In this document: one piece after another, positions 41,510 through 49,455 of the stretch
Position numbering within the stretch: the stretch's first letter is position 1
Layout of the letters: each line of letters starts with the position of its first letter
Source of the DNA: Candidatus Bathyarchaeota archaeon
GTDB lineage: Archaea; Thermoproteota; Bathyarchaeia; TCS64
Direction of reading: 5' to 3'
Assembly: GCA_020346605.1 (NCBI GenBank)
Contig: CP070784.1
Location: forward strand, 511,804 to 575,803
DNA: 64,000 nucleotides
The notes under the pieces: generated by a model
Seen by the model: only the letters and a program-made list of their open reading frames with translations
Database searches by the model: none
Told to the model about the DNA's origin: nothing
Translations under genes and position numbers: made by a program

Positions 41510-42418
41510 GGTCTTTCTGTTCTTCAGCCCTCTGACGACGCCTTCCACCATGGTGTAGACCGCCTTCAGCGACCTCTTGTCCGGGTCGTTTCTCCACGGG
41601 TAGGACGCTACGCCGAACGCCGCGGCCTTGGGGTGCTCGAACATAATCTCCAGAGCGTCCGCCATCTCCTTGCTCGTAGGGCCGTCCTCCACGGTGAGGC
41701 CGTGGCCCGGGACCTCCTCTGGGGTCAGGGCGTCCATGTCGATGTGGACGTAGATAAGGTCTGTGAGTATCCCGAGGCGCTCCATCTCCAGGTCGATAGC
41801 CGGTGAGAGGCGCCTGATCTGGTCGACTGTTATGTGCTCGATGTCCGAACGGTCGATAATCTCCTGCTCAAGGGGGTCGGCGTCCCTAACGCCCACCATC
41901 GTGACGTAGCGCGTAGGCAGCGCCGGGTCGAGGCCGCACTCCATCCTGAGCCTGTGGAGGCAGAGCCCGGTTGAGACAGCCACCGGCATCCCACCGAGCA
42001 TGCCGCTCAAAGTCGTCTCTGGGGTGTTGATGTCACCGTGAGCGTCGATCCAGACCAGGCCCACCTTCAGTGGTTTCCAGCTTGGACCTGAGTGCTGGAG
42101 CCCGGCGAGCATCCCCATGAGGCCGTTGCAGTTGGCCAGGAGCCCCAGGGTGAAGAGGCCGCTGCGCCGCTGGTCTGCGACGATGTCCGTGAGGTGGCGT
42201 GAGGCCAGCCCGAGCCGGTGCCACGCCCCGTAGTGCTTCTCCTCCTCGGGGGTCAGCACGGCGGACCTGGAGTCCTTCACCGAGCAGCCCGCGCCCTCGA
42301 GGAGATCCATCAGCCCTCCGCTCTCCATCAGATCCGGACCGCTTGAGGCCTCGGTTCCGCCTCTAGATCCCGAGATGGGGAGCTTCGCTATGCCTATCCC
42401 AGTCTTCTCTCCTTCCAT
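41498..42418 (-). CDS. Arginase/agmatinase-superfamily protein with altered first metal motif
   Basis: 306 residues from the ATG at 42418, nine bases after a TATA-derived predicted start. Metal motifs: 'VWIDAHGDINTPET' is the DAHxD motif, and 'YVHIDMDALTPEEVPGHGLT' is the SxDxDxxDPxxxPG motif with TP for DP. The first motif, normally GGDHS, reads 'LGLLANCNGLMG', so the metal-binding His is replaced by Asn or Cys. The fold is clear; the reaction may be guanidino or formimino hydrolysis with altered metals, or none. Confidence 0.82.
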   Translation of the reverse strand: MEGEKTGIGIAKLPISGSRGGTEASSGPDLMESGGLMDLLEGAGCSVKDSRSAVLTPEEEKHYGAWHRLGLASRHLTDIVADQRRSGLFTLGLLANCNGLMGMLAGLQHSGPSWKPLKVGLVWIDAHGDINTPETTLSGMLGGMPVAVSTGLCLHRLRMECGLDPALPTRYVTMVGVRDADPLEQEIIDRSDIEHITVDQIRRLSPAIDLEMERLGILTDLIYVHIDMDALTPEEVPGHGLTVEDGPTSKEMADALEIMFEHPKAAAFGVASYPWRNDPDKRSLKAVYTMVEGVVRGLKNRKTLDD

Positions 42419-42479
42419 TGATATCACCCGATATGCAACCTCCGATGCTTAAATGCTGATGGGTTCCAAAGCGCCCCGA

Positions 42480-42630
42480 TTATTGAGAACACCAAGACCT
42501 TCCACGAGGACATAAGCCGGGTTTCGTCGTGTCTTTCTGGTCCGTCGAGATCAGGTTTTCGACTGTACTCTACAACACTGAGGATGAGGTGGAGAAGCTC
42601 CTCGAAATTGTCGGGACCTCGCTCCACTGA
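42480..42630 (+). pseudogene. 3' remnant of a class V aminotransferase (cysteine desulfurase-like) gene
   Basis: Between the arginase-like and the flavoprotein genes, one plus-strand frame ends 'EIRFSTVLYNTEDEVEKLLE' then 'IVGTSLH' and TGA at 42628-42630. The 'YNTEDEVEKLLE' segment is the typical C-terminus of class V aminotransferases (vRxSxxxYNTxeEvdrL). No catalytic domain precedes it, and the upstream reading frame is interrupted near 42530. It looks like the last quarter of a deleted gene. Confidence 0.45.
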
Positions 42631-42684
42631 GCTTTCTCTTCAGCGAAGACCTTTATTGTCCTCTCCTCCCTCTTAGCATTCGAT

Positions 42685-43296
42685 ATGTCCAAGGTCAAGG
42701 TGCTGGGGATCTCGGGGTCTCCCAGAAAGGGGAGGAACACGGAGACGCTCCTGGCCCAAGCTCTGGAAGCCGCGGAGGCTGCAGGGGCCGAGACCGAGGC
42801 CCTCAGCGTCGCTGAGCTGAGCATCGAGCCCTGCACAGGCTGCAGCACCTGCGTCAGTGAGAAGAGGTGCCCCCAGGACGAGGGGGACGACATGGGCTCG
42901 GTCAAGGAGAAGCTGCTGGAGGCCGACGCGTTCATCTTCGCAGCGCCCAGCTACTTCGGCGCCGTCCCAGGCACGATGAAGAACCTGATGGACAGGAGCA
43001 GGTCCCTCAAGATGGATGGGCACAGGCTGGAGGGTAAGGTGGCCTCGGCGCTCTCCCTCTCGGGCCTCCGGTACGGCGGGGCCGAGCAGGTGGCAGAATC
43101 ACTGGTCCGCTTCGGCCTGATGCACGGCATGGTGGTGGTCGGAGGATCCGGAGACCCCCTCTCATCGGGATACTTCGGCATCGCCTCGCTCCAAGGGGAC
43201 GAGGGCTGGAGGCGCGCCGTGGGGGACTCCGTGGCGGTTGAGAACGCCAGGGGCGTAGGCAGGCGGGTCGCCGAGGTCGCAGAAGCTCTGAAGTAG
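42685..43296 (+). CDS. NADPH-dependent FMN reductase / iron-sulfur flavoprotein-like
   Basis: 203 residues with a flavodoxin-like fold. FMN-binding 'KVLGISGSPRKGRNTETLLA' and 'FAAPSYFGAVPGTMKNLMDR' are clear. 'CTGCSTCVSEKRC' provides a compact cysteine motif like that of iron-sulfur flavoproteins (Isf). It probably reduces flavin or quinone in the cytosol. It is followed nine bases later by cgi121. Confidence 0.87.
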   Translation: MSKVKVLGISGSPRKGRNTETLLAQALEAAEAAGAETEALSVAELSIEPCTGCSTCVSEKRCPQDEGDDMGSVKEKLLEADAFIFAAPSYFGAVPGTMKNLMDRSRSLKMDGHRLEGKVASALSLSGLRYGGAEQVAESLVRFGLMHGMVVVGGSGDPLSSGYFGIASLQGDEGWRRAVGDSVAVENARGVGRRVAEVAEALK

Positions 43297-43305
43297 GGAG
43301 GCTCC

Positions 43306-43866
43306 ATGGTCCACGTCGCTGAAATCAAGGGCTCGGACTGGTCCGTTGCGATAGGCGGGTTCAGGGACGCGCCGGTCAGCGACGTGGACGAGCTCCTCTC
43401 CAAAGTCGGTGAGGCAGCGGGTCAATCCGTCTTCCAGCTCTTCGACGCCGATAAAGTTGCAGGATGGAGGCACCTGTTCTTCGCCGCCGTAAACGCCGTG
43501 AAGGCTTTCGAGGCCGGTACTACCGTCTCACGGGGGTTGGCTATGGAGGTGCTGCTCTACGCCTCCTGCGTCGACCAGATATCACAGGCCCTCGACGTGA
43601 CGGGAGTCTCGTCCTCGACGGAGAGGGTAGCCATCCTTGTCATGTCAGAGAACCGTGGGGGCTTATTAGAAGCCTTCAAACAGGTCTCGGGGGTCCTCGG
43701 GAGAGCCGACGACGACGTCCTGCGTGTGGACGGCGTGAAGCTAGAGGCCCTGAAAGGAGTTTTCGGAATCTCGGATCGGGAGATTGAGGCGGTCGGGAGT
43801 CCGGTTGAGGACGCGTTGACGTGGCTCATCGTGGAGAGGGGAGCCCTACTGCCTCTCCGCAAGTAG
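43306..43866 (+). CDS. KEOPS complex subunit Cgi121
   Basis: 186 residues. The diagnostic stretch 'SVFQLFDADKVAGWRHLFFA' followed by 'AVNAVKAFEAGTTVSRGLAM' and 'EVLLYASCVDQISQALDVTG' matches Cgi121/TPRKB. The KEOPS complex transfers threonylcarbamoyl to A37 of ANN-decoding tRNAs (t6A). Cgi121 binds Bud32 and the tRNA 3' end. Sua5/TsaC, which makes the substrate, lies 1.5 kb downstream on the other strand. Confidence 0.88.
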   Translation: MVHVAEIKGSDWSVAIGGFRDAPVSDVDELLSKVGEAAGQSVFQLFDADKVAGWRHLFFAAVNAVKAFEAGTTVSRGLAMEVLLYASCVDQISQALDVTGVSSSTERVAILVMSENRGGLLEAFKQVSGVLGRADDDVLRVDGVKLEALKGVFGISDREIEAVGSPVEDALTWLIVERGALLPLRK

Positions 43867-44388
43867 CCGGTACCTCTCCTTCTGGACGTTCAGGATCCCG
43901 TCCGGCTTTATCAGCGACAGCCCAGTGACTCTGCCGACGATCTCGACTAGGACCACCCAGTCGGGGCTCTCCAAGTCCACCTTCCTGTCGATCCCCTCGG
44001 CGACGGCGTCGATTATCGTCCTGCTGCGGAGGTGTGTCCTCCTCTTCTCTAGGGTCACCCTGAAGGACTCGTCGTCGCCGATCTCGGTCGCCATGGCGGC
44101 GGCGGTCCCGGCGATCTCTCCCACTTCCGTGGCCACCCTCCTCTGGACGGGGATGACTCGCAGTAGGGACTTGAAGTGGTCAGGGTTCTCCCGGAGCCGC
44201 TCCCTGAGCTTCGCCACCGCCTGGACGGGGTCGAAGCTGGTCCTCGCAGTGACTAGGCCCCGGGCGGGGCTGCGGTCGACCGCCGGTGCTTCGTCCCCCG
44301 CGGCCCTCAGGAGCATCCAGAGCTCGCTGGACGCAGCGCTCTGGGTCAGCGTCTCCGAGGTGGCGAGGAGGTTGAAATCCCTGATCAT
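43846..44388 (-). CDS. THUMP-domain protein (TAN1-like, tRNA ac4C pathway)
   Basis: 180 residues from the ATG at 44388, with GAGGGGA upstream and a TATA box inside the longer frame. The THUMP fold is seen in 'FDPVQAVAKLRERL', 'SLLRVIPVQRRVATEVGEIA' and 'DLESPDWVVLVEIVGRVTGL'. TAN1 assists Kre33/TmcA-type N4-acetylcytidine formation at tRNA position 12. Here it overlaps cgi121 tail-to-tail by 21 bases and is divergent from the DUF89 gene. Confidence 0.85.
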   Translation of the reverse strand: MIRDFNLLATSETLTQSAASSELWMLLRAAGDEAPAVDRSPARGLVTARTSFDPVQAVAKLRERLRENPDHFKSLLRVIPVQRRVATEVGEIAGTAAAMATEIGDDESFRVTLEKRRTHLRSRTIIDAVAEGIDRKVDLESPDWVVLVEIVGRVTGLSLIKPDGILNVQKERYRLLAERQ

Positions 44389-44416
44389 CGTCCCCTCGAA
44401 TAGGGCTACCCCATGC

Positions 44417-44424
44417 TTTTTATA
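44417..44424. promoter_or_regulatory. Shared bidirectional TATA box
   Basis: TTTTTATA reads as a TATA box in both directions. It lies about 30 bases before the THUMP start (minus) and 35 bases before the DUF89 start (plus) in a 68-base gap, so the two genes share or compete for it. Confidence 0.5.
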
Positions 44425-44456
44425 CCCTCGGCTCATGGTGCGTCTGAGGTTCGTCT

Positions 44457-45344
44457 TTGAAAGTGGGCTCTCGCTGCGGCTTCTGCCTGCTCCACAGGGG
44501 GTATCAGCAGATTCTCAGAGCTACGGAGGACGAGAGTGTGAGGCTAGAGGCGGTGAGGCAGCTCTTGGCCCTCCTTGGAGAGGGGTTCGGGCCCGAGGCG
44601 ATCCCGTCGGTAATCGGCTCGGACAGGGACAGGATCATCCGCAGGGTGACGGGCTGCCCGGACACCTACGCGGAGATGAAGCACACCGCCAACGAGCAGG
44701 CCCTCGCGTTCCTACCAGTGATAGAGGAGTACTTGCAGGGGCAGCCGGCCGCGGACTGGCTCCGGACGGCGTGCAAGATCGCCTGCATCGCTAACGTGAT
44801 AGAGTACGACGTTCCCGGCCACTCGCCGGACTTCGACGAGGTGATCTCCCGCGTCGGTGAGGAGGGCTTCTACATCGACGATATAATCGAGTTCAAGGGG
44901 CTGCTGGGGCCCGGCGTGAGGGTGCTCTTCCTCACGGACAACGCCGGCGAGATAGCCTTTGACAGGCTCGTGGTGAGGGAGCTCCGGCGGAGGGGCTGCT
45001 TGGTCACCGTGGCGGTGAAGGGAGGGCCGTCTCTGAACGACGCGCTGATGGTGGACGCCGAGGCCGTGGGGATGTTGGAGGAAACGGACCAGATGATCAC
45101 CACGGGGACCGACGCCGTGGGAGTGAACTTGTCGGAGACCTCGGAGGAGTACAACAGGGTCCATCAAGGCGCCGACGTGATACTGGCTAAGGGAATGGCG
45201 AACTGGGAGACGTTGACCGAATACCCCGCACCGTGTCCGACGATGTTCCTTTTCAGAGCGAAATGCGAGCCCGTGGCGACCGTCGTTGGGGCCCCGCTGC
45301 AGTCGAACGTGGCGAAGCTCGTGCCCGAAGGCTGGCTCCTCTAG
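44457..45344 (+). CDS. DUF89/ARMT1-like metal-dependent phosphatase
   Basis: 295 residues from a TTG with GAGGT five bases upstream. The N-terminal 'SRCGFCLLHRGYQQILRATE' is the archaeal DUF89 start with a cysteine pair. The active-site region 'GVRVLFLTDNAGEIAFDRLV' (Asp-Asn) and 'VILAKGMANWETL' match the metal-binding site. DUF89 enzymes dephosphorylate damaged sugar phosphates (house-cleaning). Confidence 0.84.
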   Translation: MKVGSRCGFCLLHRGYQQILRATEDESVRLEAVRQLLALLGEGFGPEAIPSVIGSDRDRIIRRVTGCPDTYAEMKHTANEQALAFLPVIEEYLQGQPAADWLRTACKIACIANVIEYDVPGHSPDFDEVISRVGEEGFYIDDIIEFKGLLGPGVRVLFLTDNAGEIAFDRLVVRELRRRGCLVTVAVKGGPSLNDALMVDAEAVGMLEETDQMITTGTDAVGVNLSETSEEYNRVHQGADVILAKGMANWETLTEYPAPCPTMFLFRAKCEPVATVVGAPLQSNVAKLVPEGWLL

Positions 45345-45952
45345 GGCATCAGGACCTCTTTAATCTGGTCGACCGTGATGGGGCCCTTCCGGAGGACCCA
45401 GGGGCTGGTCCCGCTGAGGTCGATGATCGTCGAGGCGATGCCGCCGGGCGACCTGCCGCCGTCCAGTATGATGTCGACGCCGTCGCCGAGGACCTCCGCT
45501 GCCTCCGAGGCCGTTGTCGTCGGAGGTTCGCCCGACTTATTGGCGCTGGTGCTGACGATGACGCCTCCGGAGAGCCTTGCGAGCTCGCGTGAGACTTCGT
45601 GGTCGGGGACCCGGACTCCCAGCGTGCTGGCGCCGTGTGTTACCCAGATCGAGTAGTCCACTTTCGACTGTAGTACGAGCATCAGCGGGCCTGGCCAGAA
45701 CCGCTCGGCTAGCCTCTCCGCTGCGGGGTTAAACTCGACGACACGACGAGCCTCCTCGACATCCGAGCAGGCGAGGGGGAGGTGTTTGTCAGCTCGGCCC
45801 TTAAGGTAGCAGATACGCTTGGCAGCCTCAGGGATCTTGGGAGCGCAGCCGATGCCGTAGACTGTCTCGGTGGGGTAGACGACGATGTTCCCTAGCTTGA
45901 TGAGGGCGGCTGCCCTGCGGATGTTCTCCTCTGTGGCGGGTACTACCTTCAT
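45341..45952 (-). CDS. Threonylcarbamoyl-AMP synthase (Sua5/YrdC)
   Basis: 203 residues from the ATG at 45952. 'NIVVYPTETVYGIGCAPKIP', 'YLKGRADKHLPLACSDVEEA' (KxRxxxKPL region), 'AERFWPGPLMLVL' and 'IVSTSANKSGEPP' are the conserved TsaC/Sua5 blocks. It lacks the Sua5 C-terminal domain, so it is a YrdC-only form. It makes L-threonylcarbamoyladenylate for KEOPS. Stop codon shared with the DUF89 gene in CTAG. Confidence 0.92.
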   Translation of the reverse strand: MKVVPATEENIRRAAALIKLGNIVVYPTETVYGIGCAPKIPEAAKRICYLKGRADKHLPLACSDVEEARRVVEFNPAAERLAERFWPGPLMLVLQSKVDYSIWVTHGASTLGVRVPDHEVSRELARLSGGVIVSTSANKSGEPPTTTASEAAEVLGDGVDIILDGGRSPGGIASTIIDLSGTSPWVLRKGPITVDQIKEVLMP

Positions 45953-46182
45953 CTTCAATTTATGAAACCGCGACGGGATTTAAGGGTGGTGGGATGTACT
46001 GCCTTGAGTTTTGTGGAGTTATAGAGTTTTACTATCTTTTAACCGACCAAAATTTGAATGTTCCATAGGTATGGAGCATGAAAATGTGAAGCGCACCCAT
46101 AGGTTGTGCCAATTCCGAACTCAGTAAACAAGCTTCCTGAAAAGATAATTAAGCCGACAGCGAGGAGTATCCTTGTGAAGCC

Positions 46183-47547
46183 ATGCCCGACTTCAACGAG
46201 GTCCTGGACAAGGTGCCCGACAGGAAGAGGTACTACTCCGTTGACGAGCTGCACGAGAGCTCGGCCAAGCTGGTGAACGAGTGCCCCGAGGGTGAGCTTA
46301 TCGAGCTGGGCAGATCGACCGAGGGGGAGATGATCGAATGCGTTAAGATCGGTGTAGGTAGGTACAACGCCCTGATCCACGGTTTCCCTAACTGCGAGGA
46401 GCCCTTCGGGGGAAACCTGCTGGATTACCTGTCGTGGGCCCTCGCCGGGGACGAGGAGCTCAGGGAGGAACTGGACTACACCTGGTACCTCGTCAAGTGT
46501 AGCGACCCCGACGGGGCCAGGAGGAACGAGGGGTTCCACGGCGGCCCCCACACGCCGATGAATTTCTCGCTCAACTACTACCGCACGCCGAACAGACTCA
46601 CTCCGGAGAGCTGCTTCCCCTATAGGTACGGGCCTCTGGACCTCGACGACCCCGTCCCCGAGACGAGTGCGCTGATGACGCTCCTGGACAGTGTCCCCTT
46701 CCACTTCATGAGCAGCCTCCACATGATGAAGTGGGGCGGCATCACCTATGAGGTCCCAGAGCCCTGCCCGGAGCTCTACCCGCCCCTCTGGGATGTCACT
46801 AGGAGGTTCGACGTCTTCCCGAGGAAGCGCCCCGGGACCACGATCGCCCCAGCCGTCCAGCTGGCGGCGTACATGACCCCCGCCAGGAGCTGGGTGGAGC
46901 AGTGGGCGCGGGGGAACACCAACATCGAGCCCATCAGGGGCTGCTACATCTACGAGTACGGGCTCATGAGGAACCCCAAGCTCTTCATGATGATCCCCGA
47001 GTGCTGCCTATGGTACGACCCTAGGATGTGGAACGACGAGCCCAGCGACACCACCGTGGGCGATGCCCTGCGACGAGCCAGGCAGACCACGGACAAGCAC
47101 AACAGGTTCCTCCTCGAGGCGTGGCAGGAGTCCGAGCCCCACCTCAAGGAGCGGACGCCATTCAGGGCCATGATGGAGGAGTGGATGGAGCCCATCGCCA
47201 GGCGGTACACCAACGTCTCCAACCCCCCGTTCACCTTCGACGAGAAGACCCACGCGAGGAGGGCAACAGTCGCCGAGAAGATAGGCATAATGGGCCGCGA
47301 GGACCTCTACAGGATGTTCTACGTAGGCGGCATGATCAGGACCCTCGACGCCGAGCTTGAGAGTGGAGGGGGAGGGGGGCTTGTAGCGATCAGGGAGAAC
47401 TTGGAGGGCAGGCTACAGGCGTACGACGACCACCTCCACGAGGAGTACACCATCATGGCGCACCCCATCCGGAACCTCGTAGGGATGAGCCTGGGGAGCA
47501 TACTCCACTCGGCCATGTACGTGAAGTCAAAGCAGCTCTGGTACTAG
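46183..47547 (+). CDS. M14-like zinc carboxypeptidase-superfamily protein
   Basis: 454 residues from the ATG at 46183, with TATA-like GATAATTAAG about 30 bases upstream. The N-terminal strand pattern 'LIELGRSTEGEMIECVKIGV' and 'VKCSDPDGARRNEGFHGG', with 'HFMSSLHMMKWGGITYEV', fits M14-type proteins. The first zinc motif should be HxxE (HPNEPxG-like) but reads 'IHGFPNCEEPFGGN', which changes His spacing. It may be an altered peptidase or amidohydrolase. No signal peptide. Confidence 0.72.
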   Translation: MPDFNEVLDKVPDRKRYYSVDELHESSAKLVNECPEGELIELGRSTEGEMIECVKIGVGRYNALIHGFPNCEEPFGGNLLDYLSWALAGDEELREELDYTWYLVKCSDPDGARRNEGFHGGPHTPMNFSLNYYRTPNRLTPESCFPYRYGPLDLDDPVPETSALMTLLDSVPFHFMSSLHMMKWGGITYEVPEPCPELYPPLWDVTRRFDVFPRKRPGTTIAPAVQLAAYMTPARSWVEQWARGNTNIEPIRGCYIYEYGLMRNPKLFMMIPECCLWYDPRMWNDEPSDTTVGDALRRARQTTDKHNRFLLEAWQESEPHLKERTPFRAMMEEWMEPIARRYTNVSNPPFTFDEKTHARRATVAEKIGIMGREDLYRMFYVGGMIRTLDAELESGGGGGLVAIRENLEGRLQAYDDHLHEEYTIMAHPIRNLVGMSLGSILHSAMYVKSKQLWY

Positions 47548-47571
47548 CGAGCGCATGCAGCTGATCCGCAG

Positions 47572-48309
47572 TCAGCAGCATCCAGCCGCAGGGATGGCTC
47601 TGATGCATATGAAGCTAGGGCGCTTCGAGACCGTCTCGTACCCCTCGGGGTCGGCCTCCCTGTACTGCTGGGTCGGCCTGGCCTCGATGAGCCTCTCGAT
47701 GAGGAAGCCAGCCTCGTGCAGTGACTCGGTCATGTACTGGATGGGGCGCCTGAAAGAGGACATCACGATGGGCTCCCCGAAGCCCGTCCACGTCATCTCC
47801 ACCTTCTCCACGGCGAAGTAGTCGTCGATCCCCGTCTTGAGGACATAGTCGATGGCGGGGTGGCCGACGCTGAAGACGAGGGCGCCCCCGTCCCCCAGCA
47901 CCCGCCTGAACTCGAGGAAAACGGGGACCCAGTCCTCGATGTAGTCCAGCACCAAAGGGGCGAGGACGAGGACGACCGAGCCGTCCCCCAGGAAGTCCAG
48001 CGGTTCCCGGAGGTCGTGGAGCCTCACCTCGACCCTATCGCCGAGCCTCTCCCTGGCGTGCATCACCATCTTGGGGCTGGCGTCGACGGCGACCACCTCA
48101 GCCCCCTGCTCCACCAGCCTCTCCGCGTAGGCTCCGGGCCCGCACCCAGCATCCAAGACCCTCTTGCCTTCAACGTCAGGAAGAAGCGACATCGTCGCAG
48201 GCCTCTCAAGGTAGGCGTTGTGGGGCTTTGTGTCCACCATATCAGCGTAGGCGTCGGCCAGCTTCTCGTAGGCGTCGTACGCGATAAACCTCTTCCTTGG
48301 GGAATCCAT
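47572..48309 (-). CDS. Class I SAM-dependent methyltransferase
   Basis: 245 residues from the ATG at 48309, with GAGG upstream. Motif I is 'GKRVLDAGCGPGAYAERLVE', motif II 'AEVVAVDASPKMVMHARERL', motif III 'SVVLVLAPLVLDYIEDWVPV' and the post-I acidic loop 'RRVLGDGGALVFSVGHPAID'. Ubiquinone/menaquinone-methylase-like; substrate unknown. It lies 25 bases from the M14-like gene, convergent. Confidence 0.87.
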   Translation of the reverse strand: MDSPRKRFIAYDAYEKLADAYADMVDTKPHNAYLERPATMSLLPDVEGKRVLDAGCGPGAYAERLVEQGAEVVAVDASPKMVMHARERLGDRVEVRLHDLREPLDFLGDGSVVLVLAPLVLDYIEDWVPVFLEFRRVLGDGGALVFSVGHPAIDYVLKTGIDDYFAVEKVEMTWTGFGEPIVMSSFRRPIQYMTESLHEAGFLIERLIEARPTQQYREADPEGYETVSKRPSFICIRAIPAAGCC

Positions 48310-48461
48310 TGTGTCCTCATACTGCACGGCGGTCAGTTAAATTATGTTTTGGTACAGTAGAGACCTCGCCCCAAGAATTGCTGGTTTGAATATACTCCGA
48401 CCCCGTTCTGGTGTTCCGTTTTTCGTGTGAAAATATTAACTGGTTCTACCATTAAACAAAC

Positions 48462-48839
48462 ATGTCAGTAAAGAAGTACCCCATCGCCTACAGGACGGTC
48501 TACTTCCAGCTGAAGGCCGACGACTTGGAGCGGGCCAAAGACTTCTACGAAAAAGTCTTCGGGCTCGACGTCACCTTCTACGAGTCCCCTGAGGTCGGGT
48601 GGTGCGAGCTGCAGCTGCCGGGCGGAAGCCCGAGGCTGGGGCTGAATGCCGGCGGCTCGGGCGGGACGCTGACCTTCGACGTCGAGGATCTGGAGGCGAC
48701 CAGGGCCTACTTCGAGGGGAAGGGGCTGGAGGTTAGCGAGATCACGGATATCCCCGACATGGTCTCCTACTTCAACGTCAAGGACACCGAGGGGAACCTT
48801 ATCCAGATCGTCTCCGATCCCAGGGTCACTTCTGAGTAA
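48462..48839 (+). CDS. VOC-family protein
   Basis: 125 residues: 'RTVYFQLKADDLERAKDFYE', 'GWCELQLPGGSPRLGLNAGG' and 'FNVKDTEGNLIQIVSDPR' form the paired glyoxalase fold. Metal-ligand His are not obvious in strand 1, so it may be non-catalytic or bind a different ligand. A TATA-like AAAATATTAAC lies about 20-30 bases upstream, giving a near-leaderless start. Confidence 0.82.
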   Translation: MSVKKYPIAYRTVYFQLKADDLERAKDFYEKVFGLDVTFYESPEVGWCELQLPGGSPRLGLNAGGSGGTLTFDVEDLEATRAYFEGKGLEVSEITDIPDMVSYFNVKDTEGNLIQIVSDPRVTSE

Positions 48840-48857
48840 ACTCGGGCACATCGGGGG

Positions 48858-49325
48858 CTAGGACGATTCGAAGACGGTGTTGGGAGAGGAGATCAGGTCT
48901 CCGGGGGGCTCGGTGGGCCAGAACCTGCTCATCTCCAGGTACCTTTGCTGCCTGTCGCCTGGCCAGTCGTCCATCCTGGTGAGGTTGCTGAGGCGGTCCG
49001 CGAACTTTATGATGACGGCCTTCTTCGATGCCAGGTTCGGGAAGTAGTACCCCGTCCCCCGGTCCCCCCGGTGAGTCATCTCCAAGACTAGATCTGCTAT
49101 TGCCTTGTTGAACTCGTGGACCAGGTCCTCATACGTCATCTCGGTGTCCTCGATAATGTCGTGGAGGATGCCCGCGCAGAGGGTCTCCTCGTCGTCGGTT
49201 ACGTCCTTCAGTAGGCTGTAGACCTGGACTATGTGCGCGAAGAAGTAGGGCCTCCCCTGGTCGTCCAGCTGCCCCTTGTGCTTGTCGCTGGCGTACTCCA
49301 GAGCCTTGTCGATGAGCCTGCTCAT
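48858..49325 (-). CDS. HD-domain hydrolase (SpoT/MESH1-like)
   Basis: 155 residues. 'RPYFFAHIVQVYSLLKDV' (metal His), 'LCAGILHDIIEDTEMTYEDL' (HD and ED) and 'AVIIKFADRLSNLTRMDDWP' (Asp) form the ppGpp-hydrolase HD core. No synthetase or TGS domain. In bacteria and animals such enzymes hydrolyse (p)ppGpp or NADPH; the role in archaea is open. Confidence 0.84.
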   Translation of the reverse strand: MSRLIDKALEYASDKHKGQLDDQGRPYFFAHIVQVYSLLKDVTDDEETLCAGILHDIIEDTEMTYEDLVHEFNKAIADLVLEMTHRGDRGTGYYFPNLASKKAVIIKFADRLSNLTRMDDWPGDRQQRYLEMSRFWPTEPPGDLISSPNTVFESS

Positions 49326-49431
49326 TGAGATCAGGGTAGAAATAAAAACCGTCCTTCAAGTACCTTACCTTCTGCTCTTGCGAGCTGCTGCAGCTGATGG
49401 TATGGCCCGAATGCGATGCGCCTCTTTGCAT

Positions 49432-49446
49432 AAAATTAAAAAAAAA
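49432..49446 (-). terminator. T-rich terminator of the collagen-like protein gene
   Basis: On the minus strand T9 (49438-49446) followed by AATTTTA begins ten bases after the stop at 49456. Confidence 0.5.
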
Positions 49447-49455
49447 TGGGGCTAG

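Noticed and set aside
42424-42627. 67-residue minus-strand frame upstream of the arginase-like gene
   Set aside because: The opposite strand carries a recognisable class V aminotransferase end; the minus-strand product is not protein-like.
46039-46722. Long minus-strand frame opposite the M14-like gene
   Set aside because: It is an antisense shadow of a real gene with GC-rich codon bias; no conserved features.
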